A DNA stretch of 64,000 bases from Halococcus sediminicola. GTDB taxonomy: Archaea > Halobacteriota > Halobacteria > Halobacteriales > Halococcaceae. The notes under the pieces were generated by a model. It was not told the DNA's origin. It did no database searches and saw nothing but the letters and a program-made list of their open reading frames with translations. Position numbers and translations under genes: made by a program. Below, piece after piece: positions 35,671 through 44,422 of the stretch. The stretch covers positions 276,254 to 340,253 of the forward strand of contig NZ_BBMP01000026.1 in the NCBI RefSeq assembly GCF_000755245.1, written 5' to 3'. How positions within the stretch are numbered: the first letter of the stretch is position 1; the number at the start of each line of letters is the position of its first letter.

Positions 35671-37080
35671 ATGAGCGACGATTACCGAACCGAATCCGAT
35701 AGTCTCGGCGAGATGGAGGTCCCGGCGGAGGCTTACTGGGGCGCACAGACCCAGCGCGCCGTCGAGAACTTCCCCATCTCGGGGATCACCTTCGACCGGC
35801 GGTTCATCCGCGCGCTCGGCACCGTCAAGAAGGCCGCCGCACGAGCCAACCGCGACCTCGACCTCATCGAGGAGGCGACCGCCGACGCCATCATCGACGC
35901 CGCAGAGGAGGTCATCAACGGCGAACACGACGACCAGTTCCCCGTCGACGTCTTTCAAACCGGGTCGGGCACCTCGACGAACATGAACGCCAACGAGGTC
36001 ATCGCCAACCGCGCGAGCGAGATTCGGGGTGGCGAGGTCGGTTCCGATACTGTCCACCCGAACGACGACGTGAACTTCGGCCAGTCCTCGAACGACGTGA
36101 TTCCGACCGCGATGCACGTCGCCACGCTCGAAGCGATCCAGCGCGACCTCGTGCCCGCGCTCGAAACCCTGCGGGCGGCGCTGGGCGAGAAGGAAGCCGA
36201 GTTCGACACGGTGGTGAAGACGGGTCGGACCCATCTCCAGGACGCGACGCCCGTGCGACTCGGCCAGGAGTTCGGCGGCTACCGCACCCAGATCGACAAG
36301 GGCATTTCGCGGGTGAGTCGAACCACTCGCAACCTCTCGGAACTCGCCCTCGGTGGCACGGCGGTGGGCACGGGATTGAACACCCATCCGGAGTTCCCCG
36401 AACTCGCCGCCGAGTACATCTCCAGCGAAACTGGATTACCATTCGAGGAGGCGACCGACCACTTCGAGGCCCAGGCCGCCCACGACGCGATGGCCGAGGC
36501 CCACGGCGCGCTCCGTACGGTGTCAGGGTCGATGCACAAGATCGCCAACGACCTCCGATTGCTCGCGTCGGGCCCCAGAAACGGCATCGGCGAGATCGAC
36601 CAACCCGAAAACCAGCCGGGGTCGTCGATCATGCCGGGCAAGATCAACCCCGTCGTCGCCGAGGCCGTGAATCAAGTCCACGTCCAGGTCGTCGGCAATG
36701 ACGCCGCCGTCGCGACCGGCGCGGAGAACGGCCAGATCGATCTCAATCTTTACAAGCCGGTCATCGCCCACAACACGCTCCAATCGATCGAGCTGCTCAC
36801 GAACGCGAGCGAGGCGTTCGCCGAGAAGTTCGTCGACAACCTCGAAGCCAACCGCGAGCGCTGCGAGGACCAGGTCGAACGGAGCATGGCGCTCGCCACC
36901 GCCTTGAACGCTCACATCGGCTACGACGATGCGAGCACGATCGCCAAGGACGCCCTGAAGCAGGACAAGACGGTCCGCGAGATCGTCGTCGAGGAGGGCT
37001 ATCTCGACGAGGGCGAAGCCGACGATGTCCTCGACGCGCGCGCGATGACCGAACGCGGGATTCCGGGCCGCGAGGAGTAG
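35671..37080 (+). CDS. fumC: Class II fumarase
   Basis: A 469-residue TCA-cycle enzyme interconverting fumarate and malate. Signature segments: TGSGTSTNMNANEVIANRAS, VKTGRTHLQDATPVRLGQEF and the catalytic loop QPGSSIMPGKINPVVAEAV. Start at ATG 35671 (MSDDYRTESDSLGEMEVP) matches the family; the upstream in-frame extension is not conserved in kind. Oxygen-stable homotetramer expected. Confidence 0.96.
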   Translation: MSDDYRTESDSLGEMEVPAEAYWGAQTQRAVENFPISGITFDRRFIRALGTVKKAAARANRDLDLIEEATADAIIDAAEEVINGEHDDQFPVDVFQTGSGTSTNMNANEVIANRASEIRGGEVGSDTVHPNDDVNFGQSSNDVIPTAMHVATLEAIQRDLVPALETLRAALGEKEAEFDTVVKTGRTHLQDATPVRLGQEFGGYRTQIDKGISRVSRTTRNLSELALGGTAVGTGLNTHPEFPELAAEYISSETGLPFEEATDHFEAQAAHDAMAEAHGALRTVSGSMHKIANDLRLLASGPRNGIGEIDQPENQPGSSIMPGKINPVVAEAVNQVHVQVVGNDAAVATGAENGQIDLNLYKPVIAHNTLQSIELLTNASEAFAEKFVDNLEANRERCEDQVERSMALATALNAHIGYDDASTIAKDALKQDKTVREIVVEEGYLDEGEADDVLDARAMTERGIPGREE

Positions 37081-37081
37081 C

Positions 37082-37714
37082 TCAGTTCGGCGTGAACTCG
37101 CCGGCGAAGACGATTTTGTTCAGTTCCTTTCGCTGATTCGGCTGTTCGTCGTCGGGTGCGTCGTCCTCATCGTGAACCCCGATGGCCGCCATCGCCTCGA
37201 CGTCGTACTCGTCGGTGAGGGCGAACAGTTCGCGCGCACCGTCGTAGTCGAATCCCTGCATGCCGTGAACGACGAGTCCGCGGCGCGCCCCTTCGAGTGC
37301 GAGGTTTTCGAAGGCCGCGCCGGTGTCGAACGAGTGGGTCGGTGCAGGCTCGTCGTTGTGGTCGAAGGTCGTCTTCGAGAGCACGACCACGAGCGCCGCG
37401 GCGTCGCTCGCCCACTCGCGATTGCCCTCGGCGAGCAGGTCTTCGAAATCGTCCCACTGGTCGTGGTCGGGCGTGGCGTAGACGAACCGCCAGTGTTGAT
37501 TGTTGTAGGAGGATGGCGCCCAGCGGGCGGCCTCGAACAGCGAGAGCAGTTCGTCTTCGTCCAGTTGTGCGCCGGTCATCGTCCGTGGCGACCAGCGGTT
37601 GACGAACAGCGGATCGATGTCGTGGTTCGGGTCGCGGTGTTCGTCGACTTCGGTCCGGAGACCGTCGCTCGTCGAGCCATCGCCGGCGGTGGTGGGGTCG
37701 CTCGTTCGGTCCAT
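37082..37714 (-). CDS. Nitroreductase-family flavoprotein
   Basis: A 210-residue FMN-binding NAD(P)H oxidoreductase. The family motifs are FVNRWSPRTMTGAQLDEDEL, ARWAPSSYNNQHWRFVYAT (FMN site) and GARRGLVVHGMQGFDYD. The substrate is not known; nitro compounds are a common test substrate rather than the natural one. It is convergent with fumC with a 1-nt gap. Confidence 0.88.
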   Translation of the reverse strand: MDRTSDPTTAGDGSTSDGLRTEVDEHRDPNHDIDPLFVNRWSPRTMTGAQLDEDELLSLFEAARWAPSSYNNQHWRFVYATPDHDQWDDFEDLLAEGNREWASDAAALVVVLSKTTFDHNDEPAPTHSFDTGAAFENLALEGARRGLVVHGMQGFDYDGARELFALTDEYDVEAMAAIGVHDEDDAPDDEQPNQRKELNKIVFAGEFTPN

Positions 37715-37842
37715 TGTATCGGCCGAGTGTAGCCGTCTCGGACGGACAAACCCACCGATGTCGATCCGTAACTTGAGGGACGGAGTCGAGGTGCCGGCGC
37801 GGAGGCCGGCGGTTTATGTGGGGTGCGGTCGGTGTTCGACGC

Positions 37843-38313
37843 ATGGAACGGCTCGATGGGCGGGTCAGACTCGTCTGGCTCGTGAGTGCACTCGTCGCCG
37901 CGCTCGTCGCCGGCGCGCTCGCGGGCGCGGCCGACCGCTTCGTGCTCGAAATCGGTCTCTGGGTCGCCCCAGTAGTATTCGTCGTCCTCGCCGCTCTCGG
38001 CGCGGGCTACGAACTCGCGCGCTATCGCGTCTGGCGCTTCGCCCTCGAAGACGACGCCGTCGTGCTCGAACGCGGCGTCCTCACCCGCGTGACCTCCGTC
38101 GTCCCATTTGTACGAGTCCAACACGTCGACACCCAGCGCGGGCCGATCGAGCGCCTCGTCGGACTGTCGAGCGTCGTGGTCTACACCGCCGGCTCGCGCG
38201 GCGCTGACGTGACGATTCCCGGCCTGACGCCCGAGCGTGCCGACGCCATCCGACAGGACCTTCGCCGACTCGCCATCGAGAGCGAACCGGGCGACCCGGA
38301 GGACGCGGTGTGA
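37843..38313 (+). CDS. YdbS-like PH-domain membrane protein
   Basis: A 156-residue protein with two N-terminal helices (LVSALVAALVAGALAGAADR; LWVAPVVFVVLAALGAGYEL) and one PH domain (FALEDDAVVLERGVLTRVTS; VPFVRVQHVDTQRGPIERLV; VVVYTAGSRGADVTIPGL). It overlaps the YdbT-like gene by 4 nt (GTGA). This YdbS-YdbT pair is common in bacteria and haloarchaea but its role is undefined. Confidence 0.88.
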   Translation: MERLDGRVRLVWLVSALVAALVAGALAGAADRFVLEIGLWVAPVVFVVLAALGAGYELARYRVWRFALEDDAVVLERGVLTRVTSVVPFVRVQHVDTQRGPIERLVGLSSVVVYTAGSRGADVTIPGLTPERADAIRQDLRRLAIESEPGDPEDAV

Positions 38314-39809
38314 AGCTCCATCCCCTCTCGCTTGCCCTTCGGGCGCTGCCTCGGGGCGTGCAGATCGGTTCGTTCGGCTTCTTCGTCGTCTCCATCGCTT
38401 CCTCGCTGGTCTCGATACCGGGCTTTTTCCCCGTGCTCGTCGCGGCGACCGTCGGTGGCTTTCTCGTGGGTGTGGGCTACGAGACGCTCTACTACCGCCG
38501 CTTCGCGTACGACCTCACGACGGACACGCTCGACATCGGCTCGGGTGTGTTCTCGCGGCGCGAGCGCGAGATCCCCATCAGACGGATTCAGAACGTCGAC
38601 ATTTCACGGGGTATCATCCAGCGCGCACTCGCCATCGCGGCCGTTGGTATCGAGACCGCCGGCGGCGGCGAGACCGAGGCCAGCCTCCGCTACGTGAGCT
38701 ACGAGGAGGCAAAGCGCCTGCAGCGGGGCATCCAGCGGCGCAAACGCGGTGAAACGGACGAACCGGCCACCGGCGAACGCGACGAACAGGCCGAACTTCT
38801 GTTCGAACTCACGCCACGAAATCTCGTGATTCTGGGGCTGGTCGCGCCGGACCTCCGTGCACTCCTGCCGGTGCTTTTCTTCGCCGTTCCCACCCTCGGC
38901 ATCTCGATTCCCGACCTGCTCGCCGAGAGCGGTGCGGTCAGCGTCGGGCCGCAGGGCGCGGCGCTCGCGCTCGTCTCGTGGGCCGCCACCGCCGCCGTGA
39001 CCGCCGCGCGCTACTACGACTTCCGGCTGACTCGCTCCGGGGACGAACTCCGCTACGAACGGGGCCTGCTCTCGCGCTACGACGGCTCGATTCCGCTCGA
39101 CAAGGTCCAACAGATAGACATCCGGGAGAACGTCCTGATGCGCCGGCTCGGCTACGGCTCGCTCGCCGTCGAGACCGCCGGCTACACGCCCGGCGAGGGA
39201 CCGTCTGGCGGTTCGGAGGCCGCGATTCCGCTGGCCGAGCGCGGGCGTGTGCTCGCGTTCGCGCGCTCGCTCGACGGGTTCGACTTCGGCGAGCCGGAGT
39301 TTTCGCGCCCGCCCCGCAGAGCGCGCCGGCGCTACGCCGTCCGCTACGCGCTCGCTATCGCGTTCATCGGGGCTATGCTGTTCGCCGCGAACGCCACCAT
39401 CGGGATACCGTTACTCCGATTCTGGTATCTTCCGCTCGCCGGACTCCTGTTCGTGCCGTTCGCCGCCCACTACAAGTGGCGCAATCGTGGCTACGCGGCG
39501 GGAGCCGAACACGTCCTGACGCGCAACGGATTCTGGCGGCGATCCACCGCCGTCGTGCCCGCCTATCGCGTCCAGACGGTGATCCAAACCGCGACGCCGT
39601 TCCAGCGCTGGCGCGACCTCGCCACGGTGGCCATCGACACCGCCGGCTCGCTGTCGGTGACCGATCGGGGCGCACGCGCGGTCGATTTCGACGCGAGCGA
39701 GGCGACCGACCTCCGCGAGACGGTGCGACGGCGGCTCGGCGAAAATCTCGCCGTGCGCCGTGGCGCGGGCGAATCGACCAGCGTGCGAGCAGACGCCAGC
39801 GACGAGTAA
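38310..39809 (+). CDS. YdbT-like protein with three PH domains
   Basis: A 499-residue membrane protein built from three repeats of helices plus a PH domain: YDLTTDTLDIGSGVFSRRER, FRLTRSGDELRYERGLLSRY and HVLTRNGFWRRSTAVVPAYR mark the three domain starts. Each is followed by the V-x-x-Q-N/Q-V/I/T region. It is coupled to the YdbS-like gene by a 4-nt overlap and should form a complex with it. Confidence 0.88.
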   Translation: MKLHPLSLALRALPRGVQIGSFGFFVVSIASSLVSIPGFFPVLVAATVGGFLVGVGYETLYYRRFAYDLTTDTLDIGSGVFSRREREIPIRRIQNVDISRGIIQRALAIAAVGIETAGGGETEASLRYVSYEEAKRLQRGIQRRKRGETDEPATGERDEQAELLFELTPRNLVILGLVAPDLRALLPVLFFAVPTLGISIPDLLAESGAVSVGPQGAALALVSWAATAAVTAARYYDFRLTRSGDELRYERGLLSRYDGSIPLDKVQQIDIRENVLMRRLGYGSLAVETAGYTPGEGPSGGSEAAIPLAERGRVLAFARSLDGFDFGEPEFSRPPRRARRRYAVRYALAIAFIGAMLFAANATIGIPLLRFWYLPLAGLLFVPFAAHYKWRNRGYAAGAEHVLTRNGFWRRSTAVVPAYRVQTVIQTATPFQRWRDLATVAIDTAGSLSVTDRGARAVDFDASEATDLRETVRRRLGENLAVRRGAGESTSVRADASDE

Positions 39810-39866
39810 CCTCCGACGAGCGACGACTGGACGGACTTTTGTCGCTCCACGCCGCACGGCCACACA

Positions 39867-41801
39867 ATGAGTGCCGAGCACGACACGGACCACGACTACG
39901 AGGCGTTGGGGCTGGTCGCCGGGCTGGAGATTCACCAGCAACTCGACACCCGGTCGAAACTGTTCTGTGGCTGTCCGACCGACCGGCGCGAACCGGAGGA
40001 ATCCACCCATCGCTTCCGGCGGTATCTCCACCCCACGAAGAGCGAACTCGGCGAAATCGACGTCGCGGCGCTCGAAGAGGCGAGTGTCGAGCGTGAGTTC
40101 GAGTATCTGGCCTTCGATTCCACCTGTCTCGTGGAGGCCGACGAGGAACCACCGCATCGCATCGACGACGAGGCTATTCATACTATCCTCGAAATCGCCG
40201 GCCTGCTCGACATGACGCCCGTTGACGAGGCGCACGTCATGCGTAAAATTGTCGTCGATGGCTCGAATACTTCAGGCTTTCAGCGCTCGGCACGCGTCGC
40301 GGGTGACGGCGCAATCAGCACCTCGGAGGGCACGGTCGGTATCGAGGACATGGAACTCGAAGAGGAGAGCGCCGGGCGCGTCGCCGAGACCGATGCGGGA
40401 GTGCGCTACGCGCTCGATAGGCTGGGCATCCCGCTGGTCGAAATCGGCACCAAGCCCGACATTCGTTCGCCGGCACAGGCCAAGGAGGCCGCCGAGCGCA
40501 TCGGCATGCTGTTGCGCTCGACGGGAAAAGTCAAGCGCGGCCTCGGCACCATCCGCCAGGACGTGAACGTCTCCATCGCCGAGGGCGCGCGCGTCGAACT
40601 CAAGGGCGTCCAGAGTTTGGACGATATCGACGACATCGTGCGAAACGAGGTCGGCAGGCAGGCCGCACTGCTCGACATTCGCGAGGAACTCGCGGGCAGG
40701 AATGCGGGTGTGAGCGAACCGGCGGACGTTTCGGCGGTGTTCGAAGACACCGACAGCGGTCTCGTCGGCGGCGCGCTTTCCGGGGATGGAGTGGCGATGG
40801 CCGTCCGGCTGGAAGGGTTCGACGGGCTTGTGGGCCGCGAACTCCAGCCCGACCGCCGTTTGGGCACCGAGTTCGCCGACCACGCGAAACGCCACGGCGT
40901 CGGTGGCATCTTCCACACCGACGAGCTGCCGGCCTACGGCGTTACCGAGGACGAGGTCGCGGCGCTGCGCGAGGCGGTCGACGCCGACAGCGAGGCGCGA
41001 AGCGCCTCGGACAGTTCGAGCGGGCGAAGCCCGCGAGAAGAGCGCGATGCGGTGGCGATGGTCGCCGCCGACCCCGAGGCTGCGCAGGCAGCCATCGAGG
41101 CGGTCGCCGACCGTGCGCGGACGGCCATCGACGGCGTGCCCGAGGAAACCCGCGGGGCGAACGACGACGGCACCACCCGGTATCTCAGACCGCTCCCGGG
41201 CGCGGCACGGATGTATCCCGAGACCGACGTTCCACCCGTCGAACTCGACTTCGAGGGTATCGAGACGCCGGAACTCCTCACCGAACGAGTCGAGCGCTAC
41301 CAGTCCGAACTCGGACTCGATGCCGGACTCGCCGAACAGGTCGCCTATGGCCGGCGGATGGGCCTGTTCGAGACGGCCGTTGAACGCGGCGTCGACCCCA
41401 CGCTCGCGGCGGGCACAGTGGAAAGCACCGCGACCGAACTCCGACGCGACGGCGTCCCGATCCAAGACGTTGACGACGAGCGCTTTCTCGCCATCTTCGA
41501 CCTCTATCGGGAGGGCGAGGTGACGAGCGAGGGGCTTCCTGACCTACTCGCGGCGGTCGCCGAGAACCCGGAACTCTCGCCGGCGGAAGCCGCCGAACGC
41601 GAGGGACTCGGGAGTGCTGGCGACGACGAGGTGCGCGAGGCCGTCGTCGAAGTGGTCGAGCGAAACGAACAGCAGGTCGAGCAGCAGGGCATGGGCGCGT
41701 TCTCGGGGCTGATGGGCGAGTGCATGGGCGCGCTCGGCGGTCGCGCGGAGGGTGACGAGGTGAGCGAACTGCTGCGCGAGGAGATCCAAAAACGGGCTTG
41801 A
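39867..41801 (+). CDS. gatE: Glu-tRNA(Gln) amidotransferase subunit E
   Basis: A 644-residue GatE, the tRNA-binding kinase-like subunit of the archaeal GatDE enzyme that converts Glu-tRNA(Gln) to Gln-tRNA(Gln). It starts with LVAGLEIHQQLDTRSKLFCG and has KIVVDGSNTSGFQRSARVAG, GTKPDIRSPAQAKEAAERIG and a C-terminal YqeY-like helical tail. Inside the AspRS-like insertion lies a stretch (SEARSASDSSSGRSPRE) encoded by a 43-bp palindromic element, which looks like an in-frame insertion. GatD is not in the window. Confidence 0.95.
   Translation: MSAEHDTDHDYEALGLVAGLEIHQQLDTRSKLFCGCPTDRREPEESTHRFRRYLHPTKSELGEIDVAALEEASVEREFEYLAFDSTCLVEADEEPPHRIDDEAIHTILEIAGLLDMTPVDEAHVMRKIVVDGSNTSGFQRSARVAGDGAISTSEGTVGIEDMELEEESAGRVAETDAGVRYALDRLGIPLVEIGTKPDIRSPAQAKEAAERIGMLLRSTGKVKRGLGTIRQDVNVSIAEGARVELKGVQSLDDIDDIVRNEVGRQAALLDIREELAGRNAGVSEPADVSAVFEDTDSGLVGGALSGDGVAMAVRLEGFDGLVGRELQPDRRLGTEFADHAKRHGVGGIFHTDELPAYGVTEDEVAALREAVDADSEARSASDSSSGRSPREERDAVAMVAADPEAAQAAIEAVADRARTAIDGVPEETRGANDDGTTRYLRPLPGAARMYPETDVPPVELDFEGIETPELLTERVERYQSELGLDAGLAEQVAYGRRMGLFETAVERGVDPTLAAGTVESTATELRRDGVPIQDVDDERFLAIFDLYREGEVTSEGLPDLLAAVAENPELSPAEAAEREGLGSAGDDEVREAVVEVVERNEQQVEQQGMGAFSGLMGECMGALGGRAEGDEVSELLREEIQKRA
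40992..41034 (+). repeat. 43-bp double-hairpin palindromic element, copy 2 (in gatE)
   Basis: Stem-loops GAGGCGC-gaa-GCGCCTC (40992-41008) and GCGGGC-gaa-GCCCGC (41020-41034) with an 11-nt spacer. It has exactly the same length as the artA copy and is read in the same frame, giving EARSASDSSSGRSP here against EAQRASDSTSGHRP in ArtA. It lies in a surface-loop-like part of GatE. Confidence 0.75.
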
Positions 41802-42021
41802 CGGCCGCCGAAATCGGCCAGTCGGACGCAAAACGATGTGCTTGTTCCCGTGCGGACCTTCTCGATCCATCGAACCGAGAGAATCTCACGATCTGTCGTA
41901 TCCGGCGAACGGTGGGCGGACCCCGACCGGACGCACCGTTCTTCGAATGAAACGTGCCGTATGGCTTCGTTGACACCCTCACCCTTATGTGGACATCGTG
42001 CCATAGACACACGAGCAACAC

Positions 42022-43062
42022 ATGCCAAGTGATACCGAATTGCAGGAAATGTACGGTTGGATGGTGACTGCTCGCCGGTACGAGGAGCGCCTTCAGGAGG
42101 AGTATCTGGAGGGCAAGCAGCCGGCGTTCGACATCTCGGCCGGGCCGATTCCGGGCGAGTTGCATCTCGCCGCCGGCCAGGAGGCCGCGGCCGCCGGCGT
42201 CTGCGCTCACCTCCGCGACGACGACACCGTGACCGCGCCGCACCGGCCACATCACGTTGCCATCGCCAAGGGCGTCGATCTGGAGCGGATGACCGCCGAA
42301 ATCTTCGGCCGGCGAACGGGTCTCTGTAAGGGCAAGGGCGGCCACATGCACCTGTTCGACCCGGACGTGAACTTCGCGGGCAGCGGCATCATCGCCGAGG
42401 GCTGTCCGCCGGCGGTCGGGGCGGCGCTGGCAGCGAAAAAGCGCGGCGAGGACAGCGTCGCCGTCGCCTATCTCGGCGAGGGGGCCATCAGTCAGGGTGG
42501 GTTCCTCGAATCGCTCAACCTCGCGGCCGTCCACGATTTGCCAGTGGTGTTCGTCATCGAGGACAACGACTGGGCCATCAGCATGCCCAAAGAGCGCGTC
42601 ACCGACGTGAAAAACGGCGCACAGCGTGCCGACGGGTTCGACATGCCCGGCATTCGCGTCGACCACGACGATGCAGTTGCGATTTACGACGCTGCGGGCG
42701 AGGCGGTCGGTCGCGCACGCGATGGCAACGGGCCGACGCTGCTCGAAGTGCAGGTCCATCGCCGGATGGGTCATTTCATGGGCGACGCCGAGGGCTACCG
42801 CCCCGATGCGGACACCGAGCGCGCGAAACAGCGCGACTCCATCGAACGGATGGAGACCACGTTGCGGAACGAAGGCGTGGACGAGAGTACCATCGACGAC
42901 ATCCGCGACCGGAGCCACGAACGGGTCGAGGGAGCCATCGAGTGGGCGAAAGACCAGCCAGAACCCGACCCGGAGGAGGCCTACGAGGACGTCTTTTCGA
43001 ACCCGCCGGCGGGGTGGACGCCCACTTCGGAACCCGCTGAACCAGTGGGAGGTGACGACTGA
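42022..43062 (+). CDS. 2-oxoacid dehydrogenase E1 component, alpha subunit
   Basis: A 346-residue thiamine-diphosphate enzyme subunit of the pyruvate/branched-chain/acetoin dehydrogenase type. The ThDP motif is visible as YLGEGAISQGGF...VIEDNDW; GKGGHMHLFD and the phosphorylation-loop-like HRRMGHFMGDAEGYR segment also fit. It overlaps the beta-subunit gene by 1 nt (ATGA-like junction). Which 2-oxoacid is used cannot be read from sequence. Confidence 0.92.
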   Translation: MPSDTELQEMYGWMVTARRYEERLQEEYLEGKQPAFDISAGPIPGELHLAAGQEAAAAGVCAHLRDDDTVTAPHRPHHVAIAKGVDLERMTAEIFGRRTGLCKGKGGHMHLFDPDVNFAGSGIIAEGCPPAVGAALAAKKRGEDSVAVAYLGEGAISQGGFLESLNLAAVHDLPVVFVIEDNDWAISMPKERVTDVKNGAQRADGFDMPGIRVDHDDAVAIYDAAGEAVGRARDGNGPTLLEVQVHRRMGHFMGDAEGYRPDADTERAKQRDSIERMETTLRNEGVDESTIDDIRDRSHERVEGAIEWAKDQPEPDPEEAYEDVFSNPPAGWTPTSEPAEPVGGDD

Positions 43063-44120
43063 TGGCCGAAGCCGACGAAACCGAACAGACCGACGGAGCC
43101 GAATCGACCACGGGGCGCGAACTGACGATGAGCCGGGCGATGGTCGACGCCATCGCGGCGGAGATGCGCACGGACGACGACGTATTCGTACTGGGTGAGG
43201 ACGTCGCCGACTACGGTGGAATTTTCGACAGCACCGAGGGCCTGCTCGATGAGTTCGGCAGGGAGAAGATCATGGACGTGCCGATCAGCGAGACGGGGTT
43301 CATCGGAGCCGCCGTCGGGGCCGCACAGGCGGGCATGCGCCCGATTGCGGAACTGATGTTCGTCGATTTCTTCGGCGTCGGCATGGACCAGATCTACAAC
43401 CAGATGGCGAAGAACACCTACATGAGTGGGGGTTCGGTGAACGTCCCGATGGTGCTCATGACGGCCGTCGGCGGCGCGTACAACGACGCCGCTCAGCACT
43501 CACAGACCCTCTATGGGACGTTCGCCCACCTCCCCGGAATGAAGGTGGTGGTTCCTTCGACGGCTTACGACGCCAAGGGGCTGATGCACACGGCGATTCG
43601 CGACGACGATCCGGTGGTCTACATGTTTCACAAGCGCCTGATGGGCATCGGCTGGATGCCCGCGCCGGCGGGACCGAAGACCCCCGTCCCCGAAGACGAC
43701 TACACCATCGAGTTCGGCGAGGCGGACGTCAAGCGCGAGGGCGACGACGTGACCGTGGTGACGCTCGGTCTCCACGTCCACCGGGCGCTCGAAGCCGCCG
43801 ACGAACTCGACGGGGCGGTCGATACCGAGGTGATCGACCTACGGACGCTGGTGCCGCTCGACACCGAGACGGTCCTCGAATCGGTTCGCAAGACCGGCCG
43901 GTTGCTCGTCGTCGACGAGGATTACCACTCGTTCGGTGTCTCGGGCGAAATCATCGCCAGAGCCACGGAGGGTGCGCTCGATGACCTCTCGGCGGTGGGG
44001 CGCGTGACGATGCCGGACGCGCCGATTCCGTACGCCCGGCCGCTCGAACAGGAGGTCAATCCGGGAACCGAGGACATCGTGGAGGCGGTTCGTGATCTCG
44101 CAGGCACCGCCGACGAATGA
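43062..44120 (+). CDS. 2-oxoacid dehydrogenase E1 component, beta subunit
   Basis: The 352-residue beta subunit has LGEDVADYGGIFDSTEGLLD, FIGAAVGAAQAGMRPIAELM, MVLMTAVGGAYNDAAQHSQT and LDTEVIDLRT-like VDTEVIDLRTLVPLDTETVL. It pairs with the alpha subunit to decarboxylate a 2-oxoacid and pass the acyl group to a lipoyl domain. It is followed with a 4-nt overlap by a lipoyl-domain gene. Confidence 0.93.
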   Translation: MAEADETEQTDGAESTTGRELTMSRAMVDAIAAEMRTDDDVFVLGEDVADYGGIFDSTEGLLDEFGREKIMDVPISETGFIGAAVGAAQAGMRPIAELMFVDFFGVGMDQIYNQMAKNTYMSGGSVNVPMVLMTAVGGAYNDAAQHSQTLYGTFAHLPGMKVVVPSTAYDAKGLMHTAIRDDDPVVYMFHKRLMGIGWMPAPAGPKTPVPEDDYTIEFGEADVKREGDDVTVVTLGLHVHRALEAADELDGAVDTEVIDLRTLVPLDTETVLESVRKTGRLLVVDEDYHSFGVSGEIIARATEGALDDLSAVGRVTMPDAPIPYARPLEQEVNPGTEDIVEAVRDLAGTADE

Positions 44121-44377
44121 GCGACGAGAGCGTGGCGATCGATTCCGAGACGGTCTGGCCCGCCGATTCCGAGGACGTCGACGAGGCGATCGTTGCGAAC
44201 TGGTTCGTCCGTGAGGGGACAGCGGTGACGGCGGGCGACCCCATCGCCGAGATCCAAATCGAGAAGGTGAGTATCGACGTCCCCGCCCCGGCGACGGGCG
44301 AGGTGGCCGCGATACTCGTCGCCGAACAGGCCGAATTTCGCCGCGGAGACGTGCTAGCTCGAATCATCCCCCGATAG
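44117..44377 (+). CDS. Free-standing lipoyl-domain protein
   Basis: An 86-residue protein that is a single biotinyl/lipoyl domain; Lys50 in DPIAEIQIEKVSIDVPAPAT is the lipoylation site. It lacks the E3-binding and catalytic acyltransferase domains of a normal E2, and the frame ends properly rather than by a visible frameshift. It overlaps the E1 beta gene by 4 nt, so it should be the lipoyl carrier of this complex. The catalytic E2 and the E3 must come from elsewhere. Confidence 0.9.
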   Translation: MSDESVAIDSETVWPADSEDVDEAIVANWFVREGTAVTAGDPIAEIQIEKVSIDVPAPATGEVAAILVAEQAEFRRGDVLARIIPR

Positions 44378-44422
44378 GAAGGATGAAATCGGTAGCCCCC
44401 GCTCTCGATTCCTTCGACTTTG

